From: Metabacillus sp. KUDC1714
GTDB lineage: Bacteria; Bacillota; Bacilli; Bacillales; Bacillaceae
Direction of reading: 5' to 3'
Length of the DNA: 64,000 nucleotides
Assembly: GCF_014217835.1 (NCBI RefSeq)
Contig: NZ_CP055263.1
Location: 4,777,501 to 4,841,500, forward strand
Part shown: one piece after another, positions 47,415 through 57,081 of the stretch
How the letters are laid out: each line of letters begins with the position of its first letter
How positions within the stretch are numbered: position 1 is the first letter of the stretch
The notes under the pieces: generated by a model
What the model saw: only the letters and a program-made list of their open reading frames with translations
The model's database searches: none
What the model was told of the DNA's origin: nothing
Program-made: the position numbers and the translations under genes

Positions 47415-48305
47415 TCATCCTTTCACAGATCCTTCTGCAAGACCTCTAACCAAATATTTTTGTAAGAATATAAGTAGAACAATCATTGGTACTGTTGCAA
47501 TAACCATTCCTGATAGCAATACTCCCCAGTCTGTACGAAGAGCATCTCGAAAGACCATTAATCCTGATGGGATCGTTTTTAATTCACTAGAATTAATGAA
47601 AACGGTCGCGAATAAGAATTCATTCCATGCGAAATATGCGGTTAAAATAACAGATGTAATGACAATAGGTAATGATATTGGTAAATAAATACGCCAATAA
47701 ATACCAAATTCAGTACAACCATCCATCAATGCTGATTCAGATAACTCTTTAGGTACTGTTAAAAAGAAAGCCCGAATCAATATAATCGTTAAAGGTAATC
47801 GATAGGCTACATAGGTCAAAATGAGTGCCCAATGTGTATCTAATAAGTTTGTTATTGTTAAAATTTCAAATAAAGGGATTAAAGCAACTTGTGGATTCAT
47901 CATTAACCCACCAATAGTAAATAAGAGTGCAGCGTCAATCCATCGATTTTTATACCTAGATAATACGAACGCAGCCATCGATCCTATTATGACGGTTAAG
48001 ACAATCGTTGAAGCGGTTACATACACACTGTTGAAAAAATAGCTCGAAATCCCTTTCGACCATGCTAGGGAATAGTTTTCAAACTTCCATTCCGTTGGTA
48101 AAGCCCAAACATTACTGTAGATTTCCTGATAACTTTTAAATGATGAAATAAACATCCAAAATAGTGGATATAGTATGATAACGGCAAAGCTAAGCAAACC
48201 GAGCAATACGATATTTTTGGTGATTCGTGTCTGAACTGGGAGTTTCATTTTATTTGTAGGAATGGTACTAGGGAAAGTTGACTTCTTCAAATTAGTTTTT
48301 ATCAT
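47415..48305 (-). CDS. frlM: sugar ABC transporter permease (MalG-type), operon 2
   Basis: The ATG at 48305 follows GGAGG, giving 296 aa; a TTG at 48314 overlaps that site. It has six membrane segments and the EAA loop ELSESALMDGCTEFGIYWRIYLPIS. It is strongly similar in layout to the operon 1 permease (both end KYLVRGLAxGSVKG or near). It forms the CUT1 importer with the adjacent permease and binding protein and needs an ATPase encoded elsewhere. Confidence 0.87.
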   Translation of the reverse strand: MIKTNLKKSTFPSTIPTNKMKLPVQTRITKNIVLLGLLSFAVIILYPLFWMFISSFKSYQEIYSNVWALPTEWKFENYSLAWSKGISSYFFNSVYVTASTIVLTVIIGSMAAFVLSRYKNRWIDAALLFTIGGLMMNPQVALIPLFEILTITNLLDTHWALILTYVAYRLPLTIILIRAFFLTVPKELSESALMDGCTEFGIYWRIYLPISLPIVITSVILTAYFAWNEFLFATVFINSSELKTIPSGLMVFRDALRTDWGVLLSGMVIATVPMIVLLIFLQKYLVRGLAEGSVKG

Positions 48306-48310
48306 GTATT

Positions 48311-49195
48311 TCAATCCTCCTTCCCTGTTTTCGATACTTTGATTTGTATAAGCGCAAATACAGCAGATAGTAAGAAGATAAGAGATGCTAATGTTGATGC
48401 ATAACCCATGTCATCTTTAATGAAACCTGTTTGATACATGTGAACCGCTAATGTCATGGAACTATTTCCTGGACCACCATTTGTAAGAATGTAAGGTTCA
48501 TTAAATACTAGAATAGATCCAGTCACAGTAACTAATAAGTTAACAAACGTAGCTTCTTTTACTTGTGGCACCGTTACACTAAAGAATCTTCGTATTTTTC
48601 CAGCACCATCTATCTCTGCAGCTTCATATAACTCTTTCGGAATTTTCTGAATCGAAACGATAAATAACATCGTAATTAGCCCAATACTTTGCCATTGTGA
48701 CATTGCGATAACACTATATATTGCAGTTGTTGAATTACCTAACCAAGGCTTGGCCAACTGTTCTATTCCAAGGAGCTCTAGGAAACTATTTAATAACCCA
48801 ATTTGGGGATTATAGACAAATCCAAATAATAAGGCAATAACAGAGATTGAAATCATGACTGGCATAAAATAAATAACTCGTAAAGCTGGAGCGAAGCGTC
48901 TAAAGAATTTATCCTCTAAAATAGCAGCTAGCACTAAAGCAAAGAACACTTGCAGTAAAACGGAAATGATGGCATATTTGACATTGTTGTTTAATGCAAT
49001 GATGGCTACCTCATCAACAAATAATTCTTTAATTTTACTCAAACCAACAAACTCTTTCGATTGAGAAAATACACTAAATTCAAAAAAACTATTATAGAAG
49101 TTTTGAATAAGTGGTATGTAAATAAATAGTCCTAAAAATAAAATGGTTGGTAACATGAATAAGATTGGTGTTATATTCCCCTTTTTTAACTTCAT
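48311..49195 (-). CDS. frlN: sugar ABC transporter permease (MalF-type), operon 2
   Basis: This 294-aa protein has six membrane segments and the EAA loop ELYEAAEIDGAGKIRRFFSVTVPQVK, close to the operon 1 counterpart. GGTGGGGG precedes the ATG. It lies between the binding-protein and second permease genes, matching frlO-frlN-frlM order. Confidence 0.87.
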   Translation of the reverse strand: MKLKKGNITPILFMLPTILFLGLFIYIPLIQNFYNSFFEFSVFSQSKEFVGLSKIKELFVDEVAIIALNNNVKYAIISVLLQVFFALVLAAILEDKFFRRFAPALRVIYFMPVMISISVIALLFGFVYNPQIGLLNSFLELLGIEQLAKPWLGNSTTAIYSVIAMSQWQSIGLITMLFIVSIQKIPKELYEAAEIDGAGKIRRFFSVTVPQVKEATFVNLLVTVTGSILVFNEPYILTNGGPGNSSMTLAVHMYQTGFIKDDMGYASTLASLIFLLSAVFALIQIKVSKTGKED

Positions 49196-49269
49196 TACAA
49201 ATCCCCCACCCTTCTTTTGAAGAATTGCCCTAACCTTTTAATATCTTAGTTAGGGCAATTTCTATCTTT

Positions 49270-50553
49270 TTATTGGTTACGTAATTTAGCAGCTGCTTCC
49301 TGTACTTTTGCCATAATCTCTTCTGGTGTCGTTTGACCGGTTGCTAATTCTTGACCACCTCGCATAAAAATATCAGCAATTGATACATCAACCGCATTAT
49401 CAAACCAAGGGGTCGCATCTGATGCATCTAGAATAATTTGATAGGCTTCTAGACTTTCTGGATTGGAGGTTTCTTCCGATACACCGCCCTTGATAGCGTT
49501 CAACTGACCATCTGCTTTCGTAAATGCTTTAGCAGTTTCCTCTGAAGTCAGGAATTTTAAAAACTCTACGGCTTCAGGTGGAGCATTGTTACTTAACATC
49601 CATCCTTCTGGTGCACCGGTAAGTGATTTAGGTCTTCCTTCTCCATCTTCAACTGCCGGGAAATTAAAGAACCCAAACTCCACATTGCCAGCATCTTGTA
49701 CATATTTAACCTCTGCAAATTGCATATATAATACTGGAACTTCACCAGCAGCAAACATGTTTCGAGCTGTTTCATGATCAATAGCCGTCGAAACATCACC
49801 CATGTAAGTGGTTAACTCTTTAAAAGTTTCTAGACCACGAATATATCCTGGATCTGTAAATTCACCAGTCTCAATGTTATAGTCTTTAAGAAGTACATCA
49901 TAGTTTATGACTCTATCAAAAATAGTTCCCATGTAATGAGAGATTGCCCAACCATTTGTTAAACCTTCTACTAATGGTGTTTCATAGCCTGCTTCCTTCA
50001 GTTGATCTAACGCATTGATAAGTTCACCATATGACCCTGGTACCGCTATATTATTTTCTTCAAATATTTGTTTGTTATAAAAGAAAGCTTTACCGTCAAC
50101 AGTAAACGGTATTCCATACGTAACATCATCAAACGTAAATCCAGCATATTGTGACTCGATAATATTACCTGACCATTCTGTATCCTCCGCCATGATATCA
50201 TTTAGCTCCATAATACGTCCGGAACTTACTAGATTTTCGGCAAAAGTGTCTGACCATGAGGTGAAAACATCAGGAAGATCATCATTTGAAACCAGTACTC
50301 TAATCTTTTCTTTATAAGAATCATTTAAAACAGCATCAACATTAATTTTTACATTAGGATGCAGCTTTTCAAATTCTGCAATTTTTTCATCATAAAATGA
50401 TTTTCTAGGTTCATTCGGCCATCTATGAAAGAAATCAATCACTACTTGATCACCATCAGATGCTTTGCCATTGCTTTCATTGGAGGAAGAACATGCTGCT
50501 AAAAACATAGAGCTAACTAAAATAATAACTAAAAAGCATAATAACTTTTTCAT
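49270..50553 (-). CDS. frlO: sugar ABC transporter substrate-binding lipoprotein, operon 2
   Basis: This 427-aa lipoprotein has a signal ending FLAAC with the lipid-bearing cysteine at residue 21 and a serine-rich linker. The mature part begins IDFFHRWPNEPRKSFYDEKIAEFEKL, sharing HRWPNEP with the operon 1 protein. It probably captures fructosamines (sugar-amine conjugates) outside the cell. It follows the SIS gene by 36 bp. Confidence 0.87.
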   Translation of the reverse strand: MKKLLCFLVIILVSSMFLAACSSSNESNGKASDGDQVVIDFFHRWPNEPRKSFYDEKIAEFEKLHPNVKINVDAVLNDSYKEKIRVLVSNDDLPDVFTSWSDTFAENLVSSGRIMELNDIMAEDTEWSGNIIESQYAGFTFDDVTYGIPFTVDGKAFFYNKQIFEENNIAVPGSYGELINALDQLKEAGYETPLVEGLTNGWAISHYMGTIFDRVINYDVLLKDYNIETGEFTDPGYIRGLETFKELTTYMGDVSTAIDHETARNMFAAGEVPVLYMQFAEVKYVQDAGNVEFGFFNFPAVEDGEGRPKSLTGAPEGWMLSNNAPPEAVEFLKFLTSEETAKAFTKADGQLNAIKGGVSEETSNPESLEAYQIILDASDATPWFDNAVDVSIADIFMRGGQELATGQTTPEEIMAKVQEAAAKLRNQ

Positions 50554-50589
50554 TTAATTATTTCCCCCTCGTAACCAACTTTTAGAATA

Positions 50590-51564
50590 TTAATACTCCA
50601 TTTTCCACATATATCTTCTTACTGATAATGGATGTCCAGTATGTTCAGCTAAACCATCAGCGTATAAGCGTAATACAGGTCCCGCCAGTGCTGTACCAAA
50701 ATACTCTTTAAGGTCTTCGTCTACTCCACTATAATCAAACTCTTTAACGTTAACAACCTCAACTTTTTCGCTATATTTTGTTACAAAATTAAGAGCACGT
50801 TGATCAAGTGGTGTACTTGATCCCTCTCCAACTACTATTAAAAATGGGACATCAAAATCAGTTACTTCAAATGGTCCATGGAAATATTCTCCTGAATGAA
50901 TAGCGTTTGAGTTGATCCAAAGCATTTCCATCAACAAACAACTTGTGAATGAATAAGCATGATGGATATATGCTCCACTTGCCATTGTGTAAATAACCTT
51001 ATCACGCTTATACTTCTTTCCAAATTCGTCAGCTACATCCTTATGCTTTGCTTGGTTGCTTTCAATTAACTGACCTAGCTTAGATAATTGTTCCACACCA
51101 CGGAGATATTTCTCTTCCCCAGTAAGTTGATTAAGTAACTGAAAGAGTAAGGTGTAGTATACCCCTATTTCCCCATCAATTGCATCAGATCCATCTTTGT
51201 AATTGTAATGTACAGTATATTCTGATTCTTGACAAAGAGGAGATTCAACATCCATTGAAATGGCAACAGTTAAGGCACCTTGTTCTCTAGCATATGTAGC
51301 AGCTCCAACTGTTTCTGGTGTTGTACCAGAATGAGATCTCAGTATCACTAGGCTGTTTTCACCCAATGCTTTTGGTGCACGATGAATAAATTCATTTGAA
51401 GTATAGACAAAGCTTGGCATGTCAGTATCTTTTGTAACAAAATAATCCCCTAATGAAAGCGCTGCCATAGAACCGCCACATGCAACAAAGAAAATGTTGT
51501 TAATATCCTTTCCTTTCACAGCCTCGATAACGTTTTGAATTTGTTCCACATGTTCTTGTTTCAT
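50590..51564 (-). CDS. frlB: SIS-domain fructosamine-6-phosphate deglycase, operon 2
   Basis: This 324-aa protein is close to the length of B. subtilis FrlB. It has two SIS folds with FFVACGGSMAALSLGDYFV near residue 25, ILRSHSGTTPETVGAATY near 75 and the active-site segment NAIHSGEYFHGPFEVTD near 226, whose Glu and His fit the deglycase mechanism. The reaction is cleavage of 6-phosphofructosyl-amine to glucose 6-phosphate and free amine. AAGGGAGAG precedes the ATG, and two palindromic operators lie upstream. Confidence 0.85.
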   Translation of the reverse strand: MKQEHVEQIQNVIEAVKGKDINNIFFVACGGSMAALSLGDYFVTKDTDMPSFVYTSNEFIHRAPKALGENSLVILRSHSGTTPETVGAATYAREQGALTVAISMDVESPLCQESEYTVHYNYKDGSDAIDGEIGVYYTLLFQLLNQLTGEEKYLRGVEQLSKLGQLIESNQAKHKDVADEFGKKYKRDKVIYTMASGAYIHHAYSFTSCLLMEMLWINSNAIHSGEYFHGPFEVTDFDVPFLIVVGEGSSTPLDQRALNFVTKYSEKVEVVNVKEFDYSGVDEDLKEYFGTALAGPVLRLYADGLAEHTGHPLSVRRYMWKMEY

Positions 51565-51642
51565 AAATTTAACTCTCCCTTCAAATTTTAACTTAGTTTG
51601 GTAGTGAATTTTTTAGTTATCATCTAACTCCCTAAGTTTTTA

Positions 51643-51690
51643 TGATGTCATATAACATCATCTCTAAGGTTATAGTACATCATATGATGT
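51643..51690 (-). promoter_or_regulatory. two palindromic operators upstream of operon 2
   Basis: TGATGTCATATAACATCA (51643-51660) and ACATCATATGATGT (51677-51690) share ACATCA/TGATGT arms. They lie 79-126 bp upstream of the first gene, in the promoter region, and suit a GntR-family dimer. Confidence 0.7.
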
Positions 51691-52119
51691 CATAGGTCAA
51701 CGGTTTATTTAAAATTTTCTGATAATTTTTTTGAGTTTAATAAGGAATGATGTGAGAAAACCTATTCTCATTCATTTGGAAAAAGCATCTAACTCCTGTG
51801 AGTTAAGCCTCATTTAAAAAGACATATATAATTTAAATAGGTTATCAATGTCTAAAGCGTTTCTGGCCTGCTTCTTCACTTTGAACCGACAAGGAGAATA
51901 CTTTAATATGTCCGTAATTTTGGTAAATAGGATTATTGAATTTCTCTTTTCTATTCAAAATACTTTGTGTAATCTTTGTTTCTTTCACTACCAAAGATCC
52001 ATCCTAAGTAGTTCTTTTAATCACTTCCAAAAAAAATGCTGATTTGACGTTAGGTTGTGTCAAAGACCTCACTAGCCCACCCAAAGTCTATTAGTGACTC
52101 CCTAAAAGCTGAACCGATC
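51691..52119. other. intergenic region, possibly decayed
   Basis: AT-rich. On the minus strand short frames such as VKETKITQSILNRKEKFNN look like decayed coding sequence but match nothing I recognise. Confidence 0.35.
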
Positions 52120-52450
52120 TTATTCACTATCAATTGGGTTTAGGTCACCACTTTTGATTTCACAATCAAAAACATAGGCATTATATTCAACTTTATGATC
52201 ATTAGGATATTCATAACGAAAATCTTTACCGCTATGTACCCCTAATAACTATTAGGAATAACAATAAGTCCTGTCTCTTCCCAAACTTCACGAACAACTG
52301 CTTCTGTAGGTACTTCCCCAACTTCAATTTGCTCCTGCTGGAAGACTCCATTTCTCTCCATTGTTTCTCCACAATCTGGCGTGTTTTCTTATAATAATAC
52401 AAAGTAATGTTTTGTATCTTTAATTGTTCAGGGTTTAGAAAAGCAATCAT
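52120..52450 (-). pseudogene. NUDIX hydrolase remnant
   Basis: One minus-strand frame reads EVGEVPTEAVVREVWEETGL, a NUDIX box, but stops soon after at IPNSY. Another then gives SGKDFRYEYPNDHKVEYNAY and VFDCEIKSGDLNP, the usual C-terminal half of such proteins, before a stop at 52120. The first glycine of the box is missing. Frameshifts and a stop make a functional product unlikely. Confidence 0.65.
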
Positions 52451-52455
52451 ATCTC

Positions 52456-52983
52456 AAGCCATAAAGATCAAACCTTAGCCAAATTCTTGTGTGAAATTTG
52501 TGTGAAACAGATTCAAATCTTACCGTTTTCAACTTTATTACCACAAAAACAAAAAACTCACAAACGTTGATGTATCAACACTTGTGAGTGATTAATCTTT
52601 ATTAAACTTAACCTAACATTATGTAATGGTACCGTTGGTCAGTGTCGAAACTTATGTTTAATATTATATATTGTCCGGTATCTTCCTTTCATGCCTTCAA
52701 AAACTCTGGCATTACATCAGGGTTGTTTCAAGTGAATCACTCAACATAGAGTCGATGCTATCAAATTACTGAATTAAGGTTCATGAGGGTTTATCAAGTT
52801 ATACATATACAGAATCAGAGTCTAAATCATTTTCTTATTGTCTCACTAAAATATCAGCAGATTTAATATAAATTCAAGTAAAAAACCTTGAAAGGCATTT
52901 AGCCATTCAAGGTAATAGAATTCATTTAAACTATTTAAATATTTTTGTGCTCTTTATAAAAACCTCTGTAATAAAAATTCAAA
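52456..52983. other. intergenic region left of the transposon
   Basis: No supported gene. It includes a weak hairpin at 52555-52590 with CACAAACGTTGATG and ATCAACACTTGTG arms, and GTACCGTTGGTCAGTGTCGAAA near 52628, partly matching 44560. Confidence 0.35.
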
Positions 52984-53334
52984 TTAGCTGTTGCTATCTC
53001 TTTCTTCTATGAATTCTAAAAACGTATCTTGCAGTTCTCCTTCTGTATCAATAGAATCAAGCAGTAATTTAGGTTCTAGCGAACAATCTTTTAAAGTTGA
53101 ACTTCCATCAATTACTCCTAGCATGTTTGAAATAGTATCAATCATGGTTTGTTCAATTATCCTCATAAATGTATCTTTATTTTCGTCAGTTAAACTATCG
53201 TAAAAACCAATAGCTTTTTTCCAATAATCATCTGTTTTAGGAGTAACATTCGTTGTTTCATACAAGTTTTTGTATAGTTGAAGGTTCTCTTTAACTATGG
53301 ACTCATAAAGTGATTTAACAAAAATTTCATTCAT
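52984..53334 (-). CDS. small acidic helical protein of unknown function
   Basis: This 116-aa protein is acidic and predicted mostly helical (MNEIFVKSLYESIVKENLQLYKN, DYWKKAIGFYDSL). It has no signal peptide, membrane segment or catalytic motif that I recognise. A GAGG-containing site precedes the ATG at 53334. It lies just outside the left end of the Tn3-family element. Confidence 0.6.
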   Translation of the reverse strand: MNEIFVKSLYESIVKENLQLYKNLYETTNVTPKTDDYWKKAIGFYDSLTDENKDTFMRIIEQTMIDTISNMLGVIDGSSTLKDCSLEPKLLLDSIDTEGELQDTFLEFIEERDSNS

Positions 53335-53388
53335 TTTATTTCCTCATTTCTGGATACATTTTTTTGTTTAATTCAATAAGGTCTTTTA

Positions 53389-53426
53389 GGGGTCCTACCA
53401 ACAAAACGCGGAAAACATACGCTAAG
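53389..53426 (+). repeat. 38-bp terminal inverted repeat of Tn3-family element (left end)
   Basis: The 38 bp start GGGGTCCTACCAACAAA and end ACGCTAAG, the length and end bases of Tn3-family repeats. It lies 61 bp beyond the ancestral transposase stop codon. Confidence 0.85.
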
Positions 53427-53592
53427 CAAATTTCGACATGAAGAAAGCCGGTATTTCCTACGCTAAGGAATCATCGGCTTTTAGTATTATTGAACAAGAG
53501 GGCGTAGTGAATGTAAACTTGTTACTTTACTTGCATCAAAGTTGTATTCACCAAGAAAATTAATGTGTTCCCATCCTAACGGAGAAATATGT

Positions 53593-56439
53593 TTAAGTAA
53601 ATCTTCTCTCAAATTCCCCTTTTTCCTTCAATAATTTTGTTGCTTCTGTAAGATAAACGGTATTCCATACGCTAATAGCGTTTATTAGAATATTTAAAGC
53701 ACTTGCACGTTGTAGTTGGTCTTGTATTCCTCGTTCTCTTAACTCACCTCGTTTTCCAAAGAATAAGGCTCTTGCTAACCCATTCATGGCTTCCCCCTTA
53801 TTTAGTCCTCGTTGAATTCGACGGCGTAGTGTTTCGTTAGATATGTAATCCAAAATAAAAATGGTCTTTTCGATTCTCCCCATTTCTCGCAAAGTAATTG
53901 CAAGTTTATTTTGTCTCGCATATGACCCTAATTTCCCCATAATAAGTGAACCAGACACTTTTCCTTCTCGAATAGAATGAGCTACACGCAATACGTCATC
54001 AAAATTCTCTTGAATAATTTTAGTATTAATACGACCACGGAGTATATTTTCTAGTTTTGGGAACTCATTTGGCATTTGGATGGTGAATAGCTTAGAGTCA
54101 GCTAAATCACGTAGCCTTGGTGCAAAACGAAATCCTAGTAAATGACTCAATCCAAATACTGAGTCGGCGTAGCCAGCTGTATCTGTAAAATGCTCTTCAA
54201 TATTTAAATCAGTCTCATGATGAAGTAATCCATCGATAACGTGTACTGCATCACGAGCATTGGTATTAATGACTTTCGTATAAAAACTTGAAAATTGATC
54301 ACTGGTAAATCGATAAATGGTTGCCCCTTTTCCAGACCCATAGTGTGGATTGGCATCGGCATGTAACGATGAAACACCAACCTGTACGCGCATTCCATCA
54401 GAGGAAGAGGTACTTCCATCTCCCCAATAGGAAGCTAGTTTAAGCTTATGTTGAAAATTTACTAATGTCGCTTGTGCACGACTTATAGCATCATCGAATA
54501 AACGCCATTGCGCTGCATTAGCCATTTGATGATAGGTAACTCCTGGTGTCGCTTCTGCCATTTTAGTAAGTCCTATGTTAGTTCCCATCGCCATAAGAGC
54601 AGCCATGAGAACTGCTTTTTCCTCTCCCTTTGGTGGGCGATTGGTTGAGGCATGTATCAACATTTCGTCAAACCCTGTCCAGTGTGCTACCTCTATTAAA
54701 AGATCAGTGAGCTTTATTCTCGGCAACATATTATATAAAGACAGGCTAAAAGCTCTCGCTTCTTCGGGTGTATTCTTCTCCAAACGGTCCACTCGGATCT
54801 TAGCCTTTTCGATATTTACTCCTTCTAGAGAATCAAGATTATTTGAAACCCATGTAAGGCGTTGAGCTAGTGACGTTCTTCTTTCCTCAAGATATTCATC
54901 TGCCGATGAACGAACGGCTAGTTTAGTTTCCGTAAGACGAGTTGTTGTCCACTCTTCTTTAGGAACAAGATACTCTTCAAAATCTTTATGGAGTCTACTA
55001 CCGACTACGGATATGTCGCCTGAACGAATATGATTTTTCAACTCTGTTAGTGCAGCCATCTCATAATAGTGTCGGTTAATTATTCCATCATCACCATAAA
55101 CATGGTTCTTCCAACGTTTAGGAATAAAATCTACCGGGGCATCATTTGGAATTTTTCTTTTACCAGATTCATTCATTTCATTTAGCGTCTTTAAGGCTTG
55201 CAATAATGGCTCTGTACCTTGTGTAGAACGAAATTCAAAAGATTTAAGAAAAGTAGGAGTATATTTTCTTAGATAAGAAAACCGATTTTCTAACAAATCT
55301 AGATAATCGTAATCCATCGGTCGGGCTAATTTTTGAGCTTCTTCGACAGAAGAAACAATTTTATCCCACGGCATAATCATTTCAATAGCATTAAATGGAT
55401 CAAGCCCTTCATTTCGTGCTTGGATAAGTGCTGCACCAATATCTGCAAAATGTATGACTTTTTCATTCACTGCTCTTCCATTTTCTTTTTGCATTTCCTC
55501 TTGTGTTTTACGCCCTTTTGATTGCAAGATCATCATTTGTCGATCATGAATTTCAATTGCTTGGTCAATTAGATCTTGGCTTAGTGTTACTAGATAGGCA
55601 ACAAGAATTGCATATTTCTTTTTTTCTTTAAACCTTCGAAATGAGTGTGGTTCATACCTTGCTCCAATACGAGATAATTGAAGTAAACGATTGGGATGGA
55701 TTTGCTCTGAATTTATTTCTAATTTTAAATCTCGAATATATTCTAAGCGCTTTATTACTTTTAAAAAGGCTTCAGGTGAAGATTGGCCGGGAAGTTCTCT
55801 AAGCCATGATAAGGGGGTTTTTCTATTGTCTACAAAGGGATCTATAAGGTTATCTAACTTTTGTTTTTGCCATTTAGAAAGAGTACAAGTTAATGATTTA
55901 AAAATCCTTTCCTCTGCTCGTTGACGAGTTTCCCAAACAAGCCTTTCTATAGTAGTCATGCCAGGGAGAATAATTTTCTGATTCCGTAGTTCTTCTTGTG
56001 CTGTACGAAGAAGATACATTGAATTTCCATTTTGAAGGGCATGACTCAACAGAAACTGAGCTACCTTACGATAGTTCCCTAGGGAAAAATTTTGATAACC
56101 ATAAACTTGACGGATTTCTTCCATATGTTCATGTTTAGTTGGCTCTCGTTGGGCATATAAAGAAAATGAATTAGGATTAACATTTATTTGTCTAGCTATG
56201 TATTCGATTATGTAATCTGGAATAGGTCCAACATCTGAAAGGGACCATCCAGGATAGCGTAGAACACATAATTGAACAGCAAAGCCTAAACGATTATGAT
56301 CTCTTCTGTGTCGTTTAATAATTTCAAGGTCATATTGGGGAAAAGTATAATAAGTTTCTAGTTCACTTTCGCTCATATCAGCTGGAATTCGTACAAATTC
56401 CGTTCTTTGATCTTCTGTTAGTAATTCTTTCCCTCTCAT
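53593..56439 (-). CDS. tnpA: Tn3-family transposase, C-terminus lost by frameshift
   Basis: This 948-aa protein is the DDE transposase of a Tn3-family element. The N-terminal region (about 1-550) would bind the inverted repeats; the catalytic half includes GDGSTSSSDGMRVQVG near 694, HYGSGKG, HETDLNIEEHFTDTAGY near 751 and NKGEAMNGLARALFFGKRGELRERG near 890. It ends LLKEKGEFERRFT. A neighbouring frame continues REDLLKHISPLGWEHINFLG and SLHSLRPLVQ to a stop at 53487, so about 40 residues are lost through one extra base near 53611. Activity is doubtful. Confidence 0.92.
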   Translation of the reverse strand: MRGKELLTEDQRTEFVRIPADMSESELETYYTFPQYDLEIIKRHRRDHNRLGFAVQLCVLRYPGWSLSDVGPIPDYIIEYIARQINVNPNSFSLYAQREPTKHEHMEEIRQVYGYQNFSLGNYRKVAQFLLSHALQNGNSMYLLRTAQEELRNQKIILPGMTTIERLVWETRQRAEERIFKSLTCTLSKWQKQKLDNLIDPFVDNRKTPLSWLRELPGQSSPEAFLKVIKRLEYIRDLKLEINSEQIHPNRLLQLSRIGARYEPHSFRRFKEKKKYAILVAYLVTLSQDLIDQAIEIHDRQMMILQSKGRKTQEEMQKENGRAVNEKVIHFADIGAALIQARNEGLDPFNAIEMIMPWDKIVSSVEEAQKLARPMDYDYLDLLENRFSYLRKYTPTFLKSFEFRSTQGTEPLLQALKTLNEMNESGKRKIPNDAPVDFIPKRWKNHVYGDDGIINRHYYEMAALTELKNHIRSGDISVVGSRLHKDFEEYLVPKEEWTTTRLTETKLAVRSSADEYLEERRTSLAQRLTWVSNNLDSLEGVNIEKAKIRVDRLEKNTPEEARAFSLSLYNMLPRIKLTDLLIEVAHWTGFDEMLIHASTNRPPKGEEKAVLMAALMAMGTNIGLTKMAEATPGVTYHQMANAAQWRLFDDAISRAQATLVNFQHKLKLASYWGDGSTSSSDGMRVQVGVSSLHADANPHYGSGKGATIYRFTSDQFSSFYTKVINTNARDAVHVIDGLLHHETDLNIEEHFTDTAGYADSVFGLSHLLGFRFAPRLRDLADSKLFTIQMPNEFPKLENILRGRINTKIIQENFDDVLRVAHSIREGKVSGSLIMGKLGSYARQNKLAITLREMGRIEKTIFILDYISNETLRRRIQRGLNKGEAMNGLARALFFGKRGELRERGIQDQLQRASALNILINAISVWNTVYLTEATKLLKEKGEFERRFT

Positions 56440-56440
56440 G

Positions 56441-57013
56441 CTATAACTCCTTGCTAGATATCTTTTTCTTTTCTAGATAACGATATAAGGTTGTCGCTCC
56501 AATCCCTGTGGCCGTCTTAATTTGAGATAAAGAGTAATCTTTGCTTTCATACATTTTTATAGCAAGTTCTATATTCTTTAAATCTACCTTCGGTCTGCCT
56601 CCGTTTCTTCCCCTTGCTCTAGCAGCCGTTAATCCATCTTTCGTTCGTTCACTGATAATATCTCGTTCTAATTCTGCTATGCTGGCTAACATTCTGAAAA
56701 AGAACCGTCCCATAGCAGTTGTGGTATCTATCTTGTCTTGTATGGAAACAAAATGAATTTCCTTTGATTCGAAATATTCCATAAGCTCAATTAGATGTTT
56801 GGTACTTCGACTGATACGATCTAATTTATAAACAATGACCGTGTCATCTTTACGTAAACCTTTAAGTAGTTCATCTAATTGAGGTCGATTTTTCTTTTTA
56901 CCTGATTCTTTTTCTTCAAAAATCTGATCCACTCCGTAGTGAGCTAATGCATCGAGTTGTAATGATAATGATTGATCTTGTGTACTCACGCGTGCATATC
57001 CAAATTTCAACAA
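56441..57013 (-). CDS. tnpR: serine recombinase (resolvase) of the Tn3-family element
   Basis: This 190-aa protein has the serine-recombinase start KFGYARVSTQDQSLSLQLDAL with catalytic Ser10, YKLDRISRSTKHLIELM near 62 and an invertase-like hinge (AELERDIISERTKDGLTAARARGRNGGRPK), then a C-terminal helix-turn-helix (SLSQIKTATGIGATTLYRYLEK). It resolves cointegrates at res. It starts with TTG codons (57013 or 57010) after six G. Its stop is next to the transposase start. Confidence 0.92.
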   Translation of the reverse strand: MLKFGYARVSTQDQSLSLQLDALAHYGVDQIFEEKESGKKKNRPQLDELLKGLRKDDTVIVYKLDRISRSTKHLIELMEYFESKEIHFVSIQDKIDTTTAMGRFFFRMLASIAELERDIISERTKDGLTAARARGRNGGRPKVDLKNIELAIKMYESKDYSLSQIKTATGIGATTLYRYLEKKKISSKEL

Positions 57014-57081
57014 AAATCCCCCCTTTTTATTACCTCAACTATACCAAAAAGGGGGAAGAGATAGATATATTGGTGTTTTGA

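Noticed and set aside
51848..52042. 64-codon plus-strand ORF
   Set aside because: No ribosome binding site or family features; the region looks like decayed minus-strand sequence instead.
53593..56439. Long opposite-strand ORFs over the transposase, helicase and rph genes
   Set aside because: Shadows of real genes in other frames, without ribosome binding sites.
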